Assembly: GCF_004354365.1 (NCBI RefSeq)
Contig: NZ_SJCY01000003.1
Span: 423,191 to 487,190, forward strand
Origin: Pedobacter changchengzhani
GTDB taxonomy: Bacteria; Bacteroidota; Bacteroidia; Sphingobacteriales; Sphingobacteriaceae
DNA length: 64,000 nt
Reading direction: 5' to 3'
The first letter of the stretch is position 1; each line of letters begins with the position of its first letter. Made by a program: the position numbers and the translations under genes. Below, piece by piece: positions 17,567 through 25,760 of this stretch. The notes under the pieces were generated by a model. That model was not told the DNA's origin, ran no database searches, and was given only the letters and a program-made list of their open reading frames with translations.

Positions 17567-18064
17567 ATGAGTTTAGATAACACAACAGCTTATTTGTTAC
17601 TAGGTGGTAACTTAGGGAATAGAGTACAAAATTTAAAAGATGCGATTGCATTTTTAGCGCAGGATGCGGGCGAAATTATTGCGCAGTCGGCTGTTTATGA
17701 AACTGCTGCTTGGGGCAAAACAGATCAGCCTGCATTTTTAAACCAAGCCGTTGCTATTGAAACGCAACTTACCGCACTCGAACTGTTGGAGAAAGCTTTA
17801 AATATTGAAGAAAAATTAGGCAGGATTAGACTAGAAAAATGGGGCGAGCGCCTTATTGATATTGATTTAATATTGTTTGGAGAGGAAATTATAAATATTG
17901 AAAGTAAATTGAATATTCCACATCCTTATATGCAAGACCGTAAATTTGTAATGAAGCCTTTAGCAGAAATTGCACCAAACGTAATTCATCCGATATTAAA
18001 AAAGACAATTTTTGAACTAAATTGTAATATATTGGATGACTTAAACGTTATAAAAATTCACTAG
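17567..18064 (+). CDS. folK: HPPK, pterin diphosphokinase
   Basis: 165 residues. YLLLGGNLGNR at the N-terminus, TAAWGKTDQPAFLNQ, EEKLGRIR and WGERLIDIDLILFGEE with the Asp pair for Mg-ATP are diagnostic for 2-amino-4-hydroxy-6-hydroxymethyldihydropteridine diphosphokinase, a step of folate synthesis. The Hpt gene starts 20 bases after its stop. Confidence 0.95.
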   Translation: MSLDNTTAYLLLGGNLGNRVQNLKDAIAFLAQDAGEIIAQSAVYETAAWGKTDQPAFLNQAVAIETQLTALELLEKALNIEEKLGRIRLEKWGERLIDIDLILFGEEIINIESKLNIPHPYMQDRKFVMKPLAEIAPNVIHPILKKTIFELNCNILDDLNVIKIH

Positions 18065-18084
18065 TAACATTAATTCGCTTTTCT

Positions 18085-18459
18085 ATGCAGAATAACTATG
18101 ATAATCAGCCCTTAGATTTATCATATCTTTCAGAAATGGTTGGACATGATCCTACATTTATGATTGAGGTTTTTAATACTTTTATTGACCAAACACCATT
18201 TTATATGGCCGATTTGGAATCTGCATTGTTGCGCGAAGATTTGGAAAAGGTTGGCAACTGTGCACATAAAATAAAACCAACGCTAATTTACGTGGGTAGG
18301 GCTGATGTGAAAGAAATTGTCGAAAAAATAGAATTCGGTGCGAGAAATGGAGATTCGATCGAAGAAATCAAATCTTTAGTAGAATTATTTAAGCATGCGC
18401 TCGAACGAATTTATGTGCAATTGGAAGAAACCAAGTTGCTTTTGTTAGCCAAAAGTTAA
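18085..18459 (+). CDS. Hpt (histidine phosphotransfer) domain protein
   Basis: 124 residues forming a single Hpt four-helix bundle. The phospho-accepting His is H61 in NCAHKIKPTLIYVG, after FIDQTPFYMADLESALLREDLE. It would relay phosphate between a hybrid kinase receiver and a response regulator. No kinase is adjacent; the hybrid kinase at 31410-33173 lacks its own Hpt and is a candidate partner (inference). Its stop overlaps the pssA stop tail-to-tail by 4 bases. Confidence 0.88.
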   Translation: MQNNYDNQPLDLSYLSEMVGHDPTFMIEVFNTFIDQTPFYMADLESALLREDLEKVGNCAHKIKPTLIYVGRADVKEIVEKIEFGARNGDSIEEIKSLVELFKHALERIYVQLEETKLLLLAKS

Positions 18460-19148
18460 GAGTCGCTATTCATTTTAATACCTCGAAAATGGATAATTGA
18501 TAAGGCGATGTAGGCCACTAAAACAAAAGGTATTGCTGCGAATTTTAAGAATGCAATCATAACGACAGATAGCATTAGGAAAATAAATTTCATTTTATTT
18601 TTGCCCCAACTTAAATCGCTAAATTTCATCGAAAATATTTTAATCTCGCTAACCAATAAATAACTGGTTATTAAAATTGTGGCGATTAAAATTAAAGTTG
18701 ACCCAATAATCGAAGGATAATCGACAGCTATAAACGGTAATGAAACAATGAATAACGTATTCATCGGTGTGTTTAACCCTATAAAATCTTCTGTTTGTCT
18801 TTCATCAATATTAAATTTTGCCAAACGTAGCGCAGAAAAGACCGTTATAATAAAGCCTAAGTAAGGCAAGTATTCAGATGGATAATCGCTGGTTTTTAAG
18901 AGTTGAAACATTACCACCCCCGGTAAAAAACCGAAGCTTACCATGTCTGCCAAAGAATCTAATTGTTTGCCAATTTCTGATTTTACGTTCAGCAATCGAG
19001 CAACCATACCATCAAAAAAATCGAATAAACCCGAAAGTAAAACAAAATAAGCTGCAATCTGCAATTCTCCTTTAAAGGCGAAAACAACGCCTATACAACC
19101 CGAAAATAAGTTTGCGCAAGTAATTGCATTAGGTATGTGCTTTTTCAT
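18456..19148 (-). CDS. pssA: CDP-diacylglycerol-serine O-phosphatidyltransferase
   Basis: 230 residues, integral membrane. The CDP-alcohol phosphotransferase signature DGx2ARx8Gx3Dx3D is complete: D46, G47, A50, R51, G60, D64, D68. The N-terminus MKKHIPNAITCANLFSGC is typical of PssA of the Gram-positive-like subclass. It makes phosphatidylserine, the precursor of phosphatidylethanolamine. No psd gene is in the window. Downstream overlap with the Hpt gene is convergent. Confidence 0.93.
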   Translation of the reverse strand: MKKHIPNAITCANLFSGCIGVVFAFKGELQIAAYFVLLSGLFDFFDGMVARLLNVKSEIGKQLDSLADMVSFGFLPGVVMFQLLKTSDYPSEYLPYLGFIITVFSALRLAKFNIDERQTEDFIGLNTPMNTLFIVSLPFIAVDYPSIIGSTLILIATILITSYLLVSEIKIFSMKFSDLSWGKNKMKFIFLMLSVVMIAFLKFAAIPFVLVAYIALSIIHFRGIKMNSDS

Positions 19149-19153
19149 TTTAA

Positions 19154-19220
19154 AAGTTTTAAGTGTTAAGTTATACGTTATAAGTAATTGACAAGCAACT
19201 TAAAACTTACAACGTATAAC
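19154..19220. repeat. Crossed inverted repeats between rho and pssA
   Basis: AAGTTTTAAGT (19154-19164) pairs with ACTTAAAACTT (19198-19208), and GTTATACGTT (19170-19179) pairs with AACGTATAAC (19211-19220). The order A-B-A'-B' means the two stems cannot nest and would form a pseudoknot or alternate. It lies between the rho stop and the pssA start. Confidence 0.6.
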
Positions 19221-19231
19221 TTACTACTCTG

Positions 19232-20968
19232 CTAGCTGTTCATCGAAATTAAAAATTCTTCATTGCTCTTTGTGCCTTTAATTTGCGCTTGTACAAATTC
19301 CATAGCTTCTTGGCTATTCATATCTGCTAAGTGGTTACGCAAAATCCAAACCCGTTGTAGCGTATCTCTATCCAATAATAAATCATCTCTACGTGTACTC
19401 GATGCAGTAATATCAATAGCAGGGAATATACGTTTGTTAGATAATTTACGATCTAACTGTAATTCCATATTACCAGTACCCTTAAATTCTTCGAAAATTA
19501 CCTCGTCCATTTTAGAGCCTGTATCGGTTAAAGCAGTTGCTAAGATAGTTAACGAACCACCATTTTCGATGTTACGTGCTGCACCAAAGAAACGTTTTGG
19601 CTTGTGCAAAGCATTTGCATCTACACCACCAGAAAGAATTTTACCCGATGCGGGTGCAGTAGTATTATATGCCCGGGCTAAGCGTGTAATCGAATCTAAT
19701 AGAATAACCACATCGTGGCCACTTTCTACCAAACGTTTAGATTTTTCTAAAACAATATTGGCAATTTTAACGTGGCGTTCGGCAGGCTCATCAAAAGTAG
19801 AAGCAATAACTTCAGCTCGCACGCTTCTAGCCATATCCGTAACCTCTTCTGGGCGTTCGTCAATTAATAAAATAATTAAATAAACCTCTGGATGGTTTTT
19901 GGCAATAGCATTGGCAACCTCTTTTAATAAATTAGTTTTACCAGTTTTTGGTTGCGCAACAATTAAACCACGCTGCCCTTTTCCAATTGGCGTAAACAAA
20001 TCCATAATACGGGTAGAATAGTTGCTATTATCCGTAAATAAATTTAATTTTTCTGTCGGGAAAAGTGGGGTTAAATAATCAAACGGAACGCGATCGCGAA
20101 CATCTGCTGGTGTACGTGCATTTATAGTTTCTACCCTTACCAAAGGGAAATATTTTTCGCCTTCTTTTGGTGGACGGATACTGCCTTTAACGGTATCGCC
20201 AGTTTTTAAACCAAAAAGCTTAATCTGACTTTGCGATACATAAATATCATCAGGAGAAGTTAGGTAATTGTAATCTGCAGAACGTAAAAAACCATAACCA
20301 TCGGGCATTATTTCTAAAACACCCTCATTGGTAATTACATTTTCAAAATCTAAATTAGAATAACTGTTTTCTGTTTTATGGTGATTTCCGCCTCCGGGTT
20401 GCTTCTGCGGACGATTGTCTTCGCGCTGTGGCTTTTCTTTTTGCTCTAAACGAACTTTTTGTACTGGCGCAACAGGCTCTGCACTTTCTTGAATTAAAGC
20501 AGAAATTGATTTTGTAGCTTCTTTATTCTCCTCAACTTTTTCAGGCTGTTTTGCTTCCTGTTGTTGATGGTTTTGATGTTGCGGCTCATCAAATAAAGTT
20601 ACAGATTCTCTGCGTTTTTCAATTGGCGCCGATGGTTCGTCTTTGTGCAAACGTGCTCTCTTTTTTGCAGGTTTTTCTGCGCTTAAAGCAACATCATTTG
20701 TTGGCGCAACCTTTGGCTCTTTCACTGCTTTAGTAACTTTTACCTTCGCCACTGTAACAGGTTCAGCTTGTGTTGCAACGGGTTCTACCTCAGCGTATGG
20801 GTCAGGACCAACATTCGAGCTAGCTGCTTTTACTATTTCCTGCTGATGTAAAAGTACTTCAACAAGGTCAATTTTTCTTAAGGAGTCGGCACTTTCAATG
20901 CCATAACTTTTAGCAAGCTCACGTAATTCTGCTGTGAGCTTTTCATTTAATTCTGTTTTACTAAACAT
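19232..20968 (-). CDS. rho: Transcription termination factor Rho
   Basis: 578 residues. An N-terminal SAP-like Rho domain ([15 protein letters not shown]) is followed by about 150 residues of low-complexity Ala/Pro/Lys/Glu/Gln sequence, a cold-shock RNA-binding domain ([16 protein letters not shown]), a P-loop [12 protein letters not shown], Walker [17 protein letters not shown] and the Q/R-loop region [21 protein letters not shown]. The long insert is usual in Bacteroidota. Hexameric RNA helicase ending transcription. The 284-base gap to divergent pyrF holds both promoters; no strong operator was seen. Confidence 0.97.
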   Translation of the reverse strand: MFSKTELNEKLTAELRELAKSYGIESADSLRKIDLVEVLLHQQEIVKAASSNVGPDPYAEVEPVATQAEPVTVAKVKVTKAVKEPKVAPTNDVALSAEKPAKKRARLHKDEPSAPIEKRRESVTLFDEPQHQNHQQQEAKQPEKVEENKEATKSISALIQESAEPVAPVQKVRLEQKEKPQREDNRPQKQPGGGNHHKTENSYSNLDFENVITNEGVLEIMPDGYGFLRSADYNYLTSPDDIYVSQSQIKLFGLKTGDTVKGSIRPPKEGEKYFPLVRVETINARTPADVRDRVPFDYLTPLFPTEKLNLFTDNSNYSTRIMDLFTPIGKGQRGLIVAQPKTGKTNLLKEVANAIAKNHPEVYLIILLIDERPEEVTDMARSVRAEVIASTFDEPAERHVKIANIVLEKSKRLVESGHDVVILLDSITRLARAYNTTAPASGKILSGGVDANALHKPKRFFGAARNIENGGSLTILATALTDTGSKMDEVIFEEFKGTGNMELQLDRKLSNKRIFPAIDITASSTRRDDLLLDRDTLQRVWILRNHLADMNSQEAMEFVQAQIKGTKSNEEFLISMNS

Positions 20969-21252
20969 TCGAAATATATATGTTTCAAGAAATTTTAAAT
21001 GGTTTCATTAATGTTTATTGACTGAATACGACCAAAAAAATGCGATTAAAAATTGAAGTAACTAAACAAGTTTTGATGGATTTTTCTGGATACTCAGATA
21101 AACGGTTGAGAAATTATGATGCAATTGTATGTATTTGAAACGTAATCTGCAAGAGAAAGTTTCGAATGTTTAAAAAAAATATTAAAAATAGCGTTGTTAT
21201 TTTCTTAAAGAAAGTTAAAAATCTTCATATTTGCATAAACTAAGCCACTTTT

Positions 21253-22083
21253 ATGACTAAGCAACAGCTTTTTGAGCAGATACAAAAAAAACGTTCTTTT
21301 CTTTGTGTTGGTCTCGATTCTTCTCTCGATAAAATACCAAAACACCTATTAAAGTACGAAAATCCAATTTTAGAATTTAATAAGCAAATTATTGATGCCA
21401 CCAAAGATTTGTGTGTTGCTTACAAACCCAATACTGCATTTTACGAATGTTATGGCAAAAAAGGGTGGGAAACTTTAATTGATACATGGAATTATATACC
21501 TAAAGATATTTTTAGCATTGCTGATGCCAAACGTGGCGATATAGGAAATACTTCGGCTATGTATGCCCAAACTTTTTTTGATGAATCATCGTCTGGCATG
21601 AGTTTCGATTCGGTTACTGTTGCGCCATACATGGGAATAGATTCTGTAAAACCATTTTTAACTTTTAAAAATAAATGGGTTATTTTATTGGCCTTAACTT
21701 CAAATGAAGGTCATGCAGATTTTCAATTACAAGAAATTGGTGGCGAAAGGCTTTTTGAGAAAGTAATTAAAACTTCATCTGCTTGGGCAAGTGATGAGCA
21801 AATGATGTATGTGGTAGGTGCAACTAGGGGTGCATCATTCGCCGATGTACGCAAACTCGCGCCGAATAATTTTTTGCTTGTACCAGGCGTTGGCGCACAA
21901 GGTGGAGATTTAAAAGAGGTTTGTAAATATGGCTTAAATGCTAAATGTGGGTTATTAATCAACTCATCGAGAGGTATTATTTATGCAAGTAATGGCGAAG
22001 ATTTTGCGGAAAGGGCAAGAGAAGAGGCTTTGAAGTTGCAACAGGAAATGGAAGGTATTTTAACGGAGGTTGGGTTGGTTTAG
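21253..22083 (+). CDS. pyrF: Orotidine 5'-phosphate decarboxylase
   Basis: 276 residues, the longer bacterial OMP decarboxylase subfamily. [15 protein letters not shown] at the N-terminus, [14 protein letters not shown], and the catalytic tetrad segment [11 protein letters not shown] with D91, K93 and D96. [12 protein letters not shown] and [11 protein letters not shown] bind phosphate. It makes UMP, the last step of pyrimidine synthesis. A TCATATTTG promoter-like element ends 19 bases before the ATG. The TAG stop lies in GTTTAGG. Confidence 0.96.
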   Translation: MTKQQLFEQIQKKRSFLCVGLDSSLDKIPKHLLKYENPILEFNKQIIDATKDLCVAYKPNTAFYECYGKKGWETLIDTWNYIPKDIFSIADAKRGDIGNTSAMYAQTFFDESSSGMSFDSVTVAPYMGIDSVKPFLTFKNKWVILLALTSNEGHADFQLQEIGGERLFEKVIKTSSAWASDEQMMYVVGATRGASFADVRKLAPNNFLLVPGVGAQGGDLKEVCKYGLNAKCGLLINSSRGIIYASNGEDFAERAREEALKLQQEMEGILTEVGLV

Positions 22084-22101
22084 GTTTGCCACAAGTTTTT
22101 A

Positions 22102-22745
22102 TATTAACCACAGATAAAATGGATGAACACAGATAAGGGTTTTGGTTATTCAGTTTATTTTCAAACACGTTATCGGTGTTTTATTAAATGCAAAATTAAG
22201 CTTGCAAAGAAGGTTTTATTATTATCAAATTGAGATTCGTGATATTGTATTTGAAATTGCTTAAGCTATAATGGACATAAACGAAATAACTGAAAAAATA
22301 ATTGGCGCATCCTTTAAAGTATCCAATACGTTAGGTTGTGGGTTTTTGGAGAAAGTGTATGAAAATGCTTTATATATAGAAATAAAAAAGACAGGTCTTT
22401 CGGTTATAAAACAATATCCGTTACAAGTGTATTACGAAAAACAAGTTGTAGGTGATTATTTTGCTGATTTACTTGTTGAAAACGAGATCATTGTCGAGTT
22501 AAAAGCAGTAAAAGATCTTAACGAAGTTCATCAGGCTCAACTGATGAATTATTTAATTGCATGTGGTAAGCGTTGTGGTTTGCTCTTGAATTTCGGTAAA
22601 CCTAAAATTGAGATAAAAAGGATGTTAAACGGATTTTAATTCGATTTCTTTTGATGAAACATTCAGCTTAAATAAAAAAGTTGTTTAGCGGTGTTTAGAG
22701 ATAAAAATTATTATCCTTACAATCTGTGTTTATCCGTGGTTAAAT
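22102..22745. mobile_element. Inverted-repeat-bounded cassette carrying a GxxExxY gene
   Basis: The left end at 22104-22118 (TTAACCACAGATAAA) and the right end at 22729-22743 (TTTATCCGTGGTTAA) are inverted copies matching at 14 of 15 positions. Similarity continues inward imperfectly: AACACAGAT-AAGG near 22126-22137 and its complement near 22714-22729. The only gene inside is GxxExxY. No transposase and no clear target-site duplication. Repeats of the CCACAGATAA type next to GxxExxY genes are something I recall from other genomes, not checked here. Confidence 0.55.
22271..22639 (+). CDS. GxxExxY protein (PD-(D/E)XK nuclease fold)
   Basis: 122 residues. The name-giving motif is G24-F-L-E27-K-V-Y30. 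The later residues D66 in FADLLVEN, E76 and K78 in IIVELKAV, and Q90 in VHQAQLMNY form a PD-(D/E)XK-like constellation, so it may be a nuclease. The biological role of the family is unknown. The gene sits alone within an inverted-repeat-bounded cassette (22102-22745). Confidence 0.88.
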   Translation: MDINEITEKIIGASFKVSNTLGCGFLEKVYENALYIEIKKTGLSVIKQYPLQVYYEKQVVGDYFADLLVENEIIVELKAVKDLNEVHQAQLMNYLIACGKRCGLLLNFGKPKIEIKRMLNGF

Positions 22746-22755
22746 ACTAAAGCTA

Positions 22756-23403
22756 TTAAATCCCAGCCAATACCGTATTTCGAAGCTCTACGGATATTTG
22801 ATCGGTAATGCCAATAATATCTTCCGGCTCGTTACTATTGTTAAGTACAATTAAGTTACACTCATTTTTGTAAGGCAGCAAATATTCATTATAAGCAGGC
22901 ACTACATGGTTGTTCCATTTGTATAAAACATCTTCTTCGGAATAGCCACGCTCTAAACCGTCGCGTCTAATTCGTCTGTCCAAAGCCACCTTTTCCTCTG
23001 CATCAACAAAAATAGTATGATCTAACAACGATGATATTTCTTTAAAGTGTAGAATAAATAAGCCCTCAACAATTATAATAGGTGCCGATTTTATTTCTAA
23101 AATTTTTACCACTGCCAACGGATTATTGAAGTTATATTCCTTTTTATAAACTGCCTCGCCATTTAAAAGTTGCTTAATATCTTTTAAAAATTGCTGACTA
23201 TCAATGGTAGATGGAAGATCGAAATTGTACAATTTATTTTCTTCCTGCGTTAATTCTCCTGCCGGAATGTAATAGTCATCCTGCGAAACCAACGTCACCT
23301 CATCTTGAACAAAATGGTGAAGAAAACAGTTTAAAAAGAACGTTTTGCCCGATCCGCTACCGCCGGCAATACCAATTATAAAAGGTTTTTTATTCGAACT
23401 CAT
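22756..23403 (-). CDS. udk: Uridine kinase family protein
   Basis: 215 residues. P-loop GGSGSGKT at 14-21, VSQDDYYIPAGELTQEE for nucleoside binding, FDLPSTID, IIIVEGLFILHF and DRRIRRDGLERG (lid) match the uridine kinase/phosphoribulokinase superfamily. It would phosphorylate uridine/cytidine in pyrimidine salvage. The ATG overlaps the LysM gene stop by one base (TAATG), so translation is coupled. Confidence 0.88.
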   Translation of the reverse strand: MSSNKKPFIIGIAGGSGSGKTFFLNCFLHHFVQDEVTLVSQDDYYIPAGELTQEENKLYNFDLPSTIDSQQFLKDIKQLLNGEAVYKKEYNFNNPLAVVKILEIKSAPIIIVEGLFILHFKEISSLLDHTIFVDAEEKVALDRRIRRDGLERGYSEEDVLYKWNNHVVPAYNEYLLPYKNECNLIVLNNSNEPEDIIGITDQISVELRNTVLAGI

Positions 23404-24935
23404 TATTGTGCACTATAAATTAAATTACAGAAAAATCTTTTATCTAAAGCGCCTAAAGAATCGGCAACTGCCTTAGTCATTACAATTATAACATCTTTTG
23501 TTGATTCATTTTCAGTAAATTTTCCCACAACTTTTGCAAATGTTGTACGGTTTGTCATTGGGTTAGTAATTTTTATTACCCTGCCTATTGGTGCAGTACG
23601 GTGTAAAACCAACATTTTCGATGAATCTAAATCTGCATCAGAAATCCATACTGCAGTTCCTTTTTCTTCAATCTGACTTAAACCATAAACACTCGGATCT
23701 CGGCGAAGTTTGGGGTCTTTAACAGATGTGCTATCAACTTCTCCATCTTGCTCAATTTTAGAAACCTCAGCAACCGATTTTGGCTCAGGAGGTTTCGGGA
23801 TAGCTAATTTTTGCCCAACAGTAATCGTATTATCCGTTAGGTTATTCGCCACCCTAATTTGGTAAGCCGTTAAATTATACTTTTGGGCGATTACGAAAAT
23901 ATTTTCACCCTTTACAACTGTGTGGATAGAACTATCTGTTTTCGGACCTGGAACATCTTCCTTAACAGGTTTATGAACAGGCTTTTCTTCAACTACTTTC
24001 TTTTCTTCAACTACTTTTTCTTTTGTTGCAGGAACCTCAATAGTAATATTTGATGGAATTTTTAAAGTTTGCCCTGCCGTAATTACATTATCCTCTAAAT
24101 TGTTTGCTTTTCTAATTTGATAAGCGGTGAGCCCGTACTTTTGGGCGATGGAGAAAATATTTTCGCCAGCTTTAACGATATGTTTCCCATTAACGTCTTT
24201 GCTTTTTTCTTCGACTGCAACTTTATCTGGCGTTTTTTGGCTTAATCCCGCATCTTCGATATTTTTAACAGCGGGGATTTTTAACACTTGTCCAATATGT
24301 AAACTATTAGAGGAAAGATTATTTGCTTTTTTAATTTCTTCGGCAGTTGTACCAAAGTTCTCAGCAATCTTATTTAAATATTCTCGTGGCTTTACTGTAT
24401 AATCTACAAACGTTACGTTGGCAACCTCGTTATTTTTTACTGAAGCAACACCTTTCTCAACAGGAATTGGTACAACAATAACTGGCGTGCCCTTCGCCGG
24501 AATTTTTAATACCTGGCCAATTCGCAAATTACTGCCTGTTAAATTGTTTAACGTTTTAAGGTCTGCAAGTGTTACACCGAATTTCTCAGCAATAGCATTT
24601 AAGTTGTCTTTTGGTTTAACAACATAATCTTCAGTTTCGGGATTAACTATGGCTTTAGCAACCTCGGTTTTAAAAGGCAAATTGGTAGGTACTTTTATAA
24701 TAACCCCAATTTGTAAAAACTTGTTGTCGTTAAAAGCCATAATATCCTTTGGCGAAACATTATAGCGCCTACCTATTGAGTAGTAGGTTTCTTTGGCTGT
24801 TGCTTGGTGGAGGATTGTTTTCTTTCCATTGTGGTTTTCTACACCGATAGAATCTATTAGGGCATTGGCTTTTACAGTTGCTGTTATTGTACTTAGGGCA
24901 AATAATAGTGCTGTAGTTGCGAATATTTTGTGCAT
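23403..24935 (-). CDS. Five-LysM exported protein with C-terminal RlpA-like domain
   Basis: 510 residues with a signal peptide (MHKIFATTALLFALSTITATVKA). Five LysM repeats are seen: around ETYYSIGRRYNVSPKDI, DNLNAIAEKFGVTLADL, EYLNKIAENFGTTAEEI, ENIFSIAQKYGLTAYQI and ENIFVIAQKYNLTAYQI. The C-terminal 90 residues (GTAVWISDADLDSS to VVGKF) resemble the double-psi beta-barrel of RlpA-type proteins. It would bind peptidoglycan in the periplasm. The linker between repeats 4 and 5 is Lys/Glu/Val rich and repeats itself (EEKKVVEEKP). Confidence 0.85.
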   Translation of the reverse strand: MHKIFATTALLFALSTITATVKANALIDSIGVENHNGKKTILHQATAKETYYSIGRRYNVSPKDIMAFNDNKFLQIGVIIKVPTNLPFKTEVAKAIVNPETEDYVVKPKDNLNAIAEKFGVTLADLKTLNNLTGSNLRIGQVLKIPAKGTPVIVVPIPVEKGVASVKNNEVANVTFVDYTVKPREYLNKIAENFGTTAEEIKKANNLSSNSLHIGQVLKIPAVKNIEDAGLSQKTPDKVAVEEKSKDVNGKHIVKAGENIFSIAQKYGLTAYQIRKANNLEDNVITAGQTLKIPSNITIEVPATKEKVVEEKKVVEEKPVHKPVKEDVPGPKTDSSIHTVVKGENIFVIAQKYNLTAYQIRVANNLTDNTITVGQKLAIPKPPEPKSVAEVSKIEQDGEVDSTSVKDPKLRRDPSVYGLSQIEEKGTAVWISDADLDSSKMLVLHRTAPIGRVIKITNPMTNRTTFAKVVGKFTENESTKDVIIVMTKAVADSLGALDKRFFCNLIYSAQ

Positions 24936-25194
24936 TATTTTTTATTAATTTTTTTAATCAAAGGAAGCAATTATACGAATAATATTATAAAACGACGGTT
25001 TTAGCAACCGCTTGAAGTATGATAATCGATAAATGAAAATACTATTTTTCTATTTTCTAAAGTTTTACATACTTCAACTTTCGAATATTATAAATTATAA
25101 ACGAACAGATATTTATGGTATTGCTTTAAATGTTTTTTTCTTGAAACTTTCCATGTTCTGGTTTGTTAAACAAGCATATAAAAAAAATAAAATT

Positions 25195-25674
25195 ATGGAT
25201 GCTAAAGAAATAAGCTTAAACGAAAAACAAGTTAAACCTGTTGTAGATTTATTAAATGATTACTTAGCAAGCTATCATATACATTATCAAAAGTTAAGAG
25301 GTTGCCATTGGAATGTTAAAGGACAAAACTTTTTTACCCTTCACATTAAATTTGAAGAATTGTACACAAACGCACAACTTACTATAGATGAGATTGCTGA
25401 AAGGGTTTTAACCTTGGGTAAACCACCTCATAGCCGTTTTGCCGATTACATTAAAGAATCATCAATAAAAGAAATTAATACCATTGGTTTGCATGATATG
25501 GACATGGTTGACGCCCTATTGGATGATATGGCTAAATTAATTGAAATGGAACGTGAGCTTTTAGAGGCGACAGATAAAGCAGGCGATGATGGTTCCAATG
25601 ATATGGTAAACCGTTTTATGCAGTTTAAAGAGAAAAATACTTGGATGCTAAGATCATTTGCAGGTAAAAAATAG
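25195..25674 (+). CDS. dps: Dps-family ferritin, DNA protection
   Basis: 159 residues from ATG 25195 (MDAKEISLNE). An upstream in-frame ATG at 25033 would add 54 hydrophobic, non-conserved residues and is rejected. The inter-subunit ferroxidase site is complete: H38 in HWNVKG, H50, D65 and E69 in TIDEIAER, with the Dps spacing. Dodecameric iron-storing, DNA-protecting protein for stationary phase and oxidative stress. The 5' region holds a 10-bp inverted repeat, TTGAAGTATG at 25012-25021 and CATACTTCAA at 25068-25077. Confidence 0.94.
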   Translation: MDAKEISLNEKQVKPVVDLLNDYLASYHIHYQKLRGCHWNVKGQNFFTLHIKFEELYTNAQLTIDEIAERVLTLGKPPHSRFADYIKESSIKEINTIGLHDMDMVDALLDDMAKLIEMERELLEATDKAGDDGSNDMVNRFMQFKEKNTWMLRSFAGKK

Positions 25675-25689
25675 ACTAAAACTGAGGCC

Positions 25690-25741
25690 GAGGTTAAGAT
25701 TGAGGTTGAATCAGCCTGGTCTTACCCTCAACCTTAACCTC
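25690..25741. repeat. Purine-rich inverted simple-sequence array
   Basis: GAGGTTAAG (25690-25698) and TGAGGTTGA (25701-25709) form a short tandem, answered by the inverted TCAACCTTAACCTC at 25728-25741. It lies between the Dps stop and the ubiD promoter and can fold as a hairpin, possibly ending dps transcription. Confidence 0.6.
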
Positions 25742-25748
25742 GTTTCTA

Positions 25749-25756
25749 TATATTTG
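25749..25756 (+). promoter_or_regulatory. TAnnTTTG promoter of ubiD-like gene
   Basis: TATATTTG is a perfect Bacteroidota -7 element and ends only 4 bases before the ATG at 25761, so the predicted transcript would start at or next to the start codon. Confidence 0.6.
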
Positions 25757-25760
25757 CACC

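Noticed and set aside
25033..25194. N-terminal extension of Dps
   Set aside because: The 54 residues are hydrophobic, AT-driven and not part of the Dps family; ATG 25195 gives the normal length and start.
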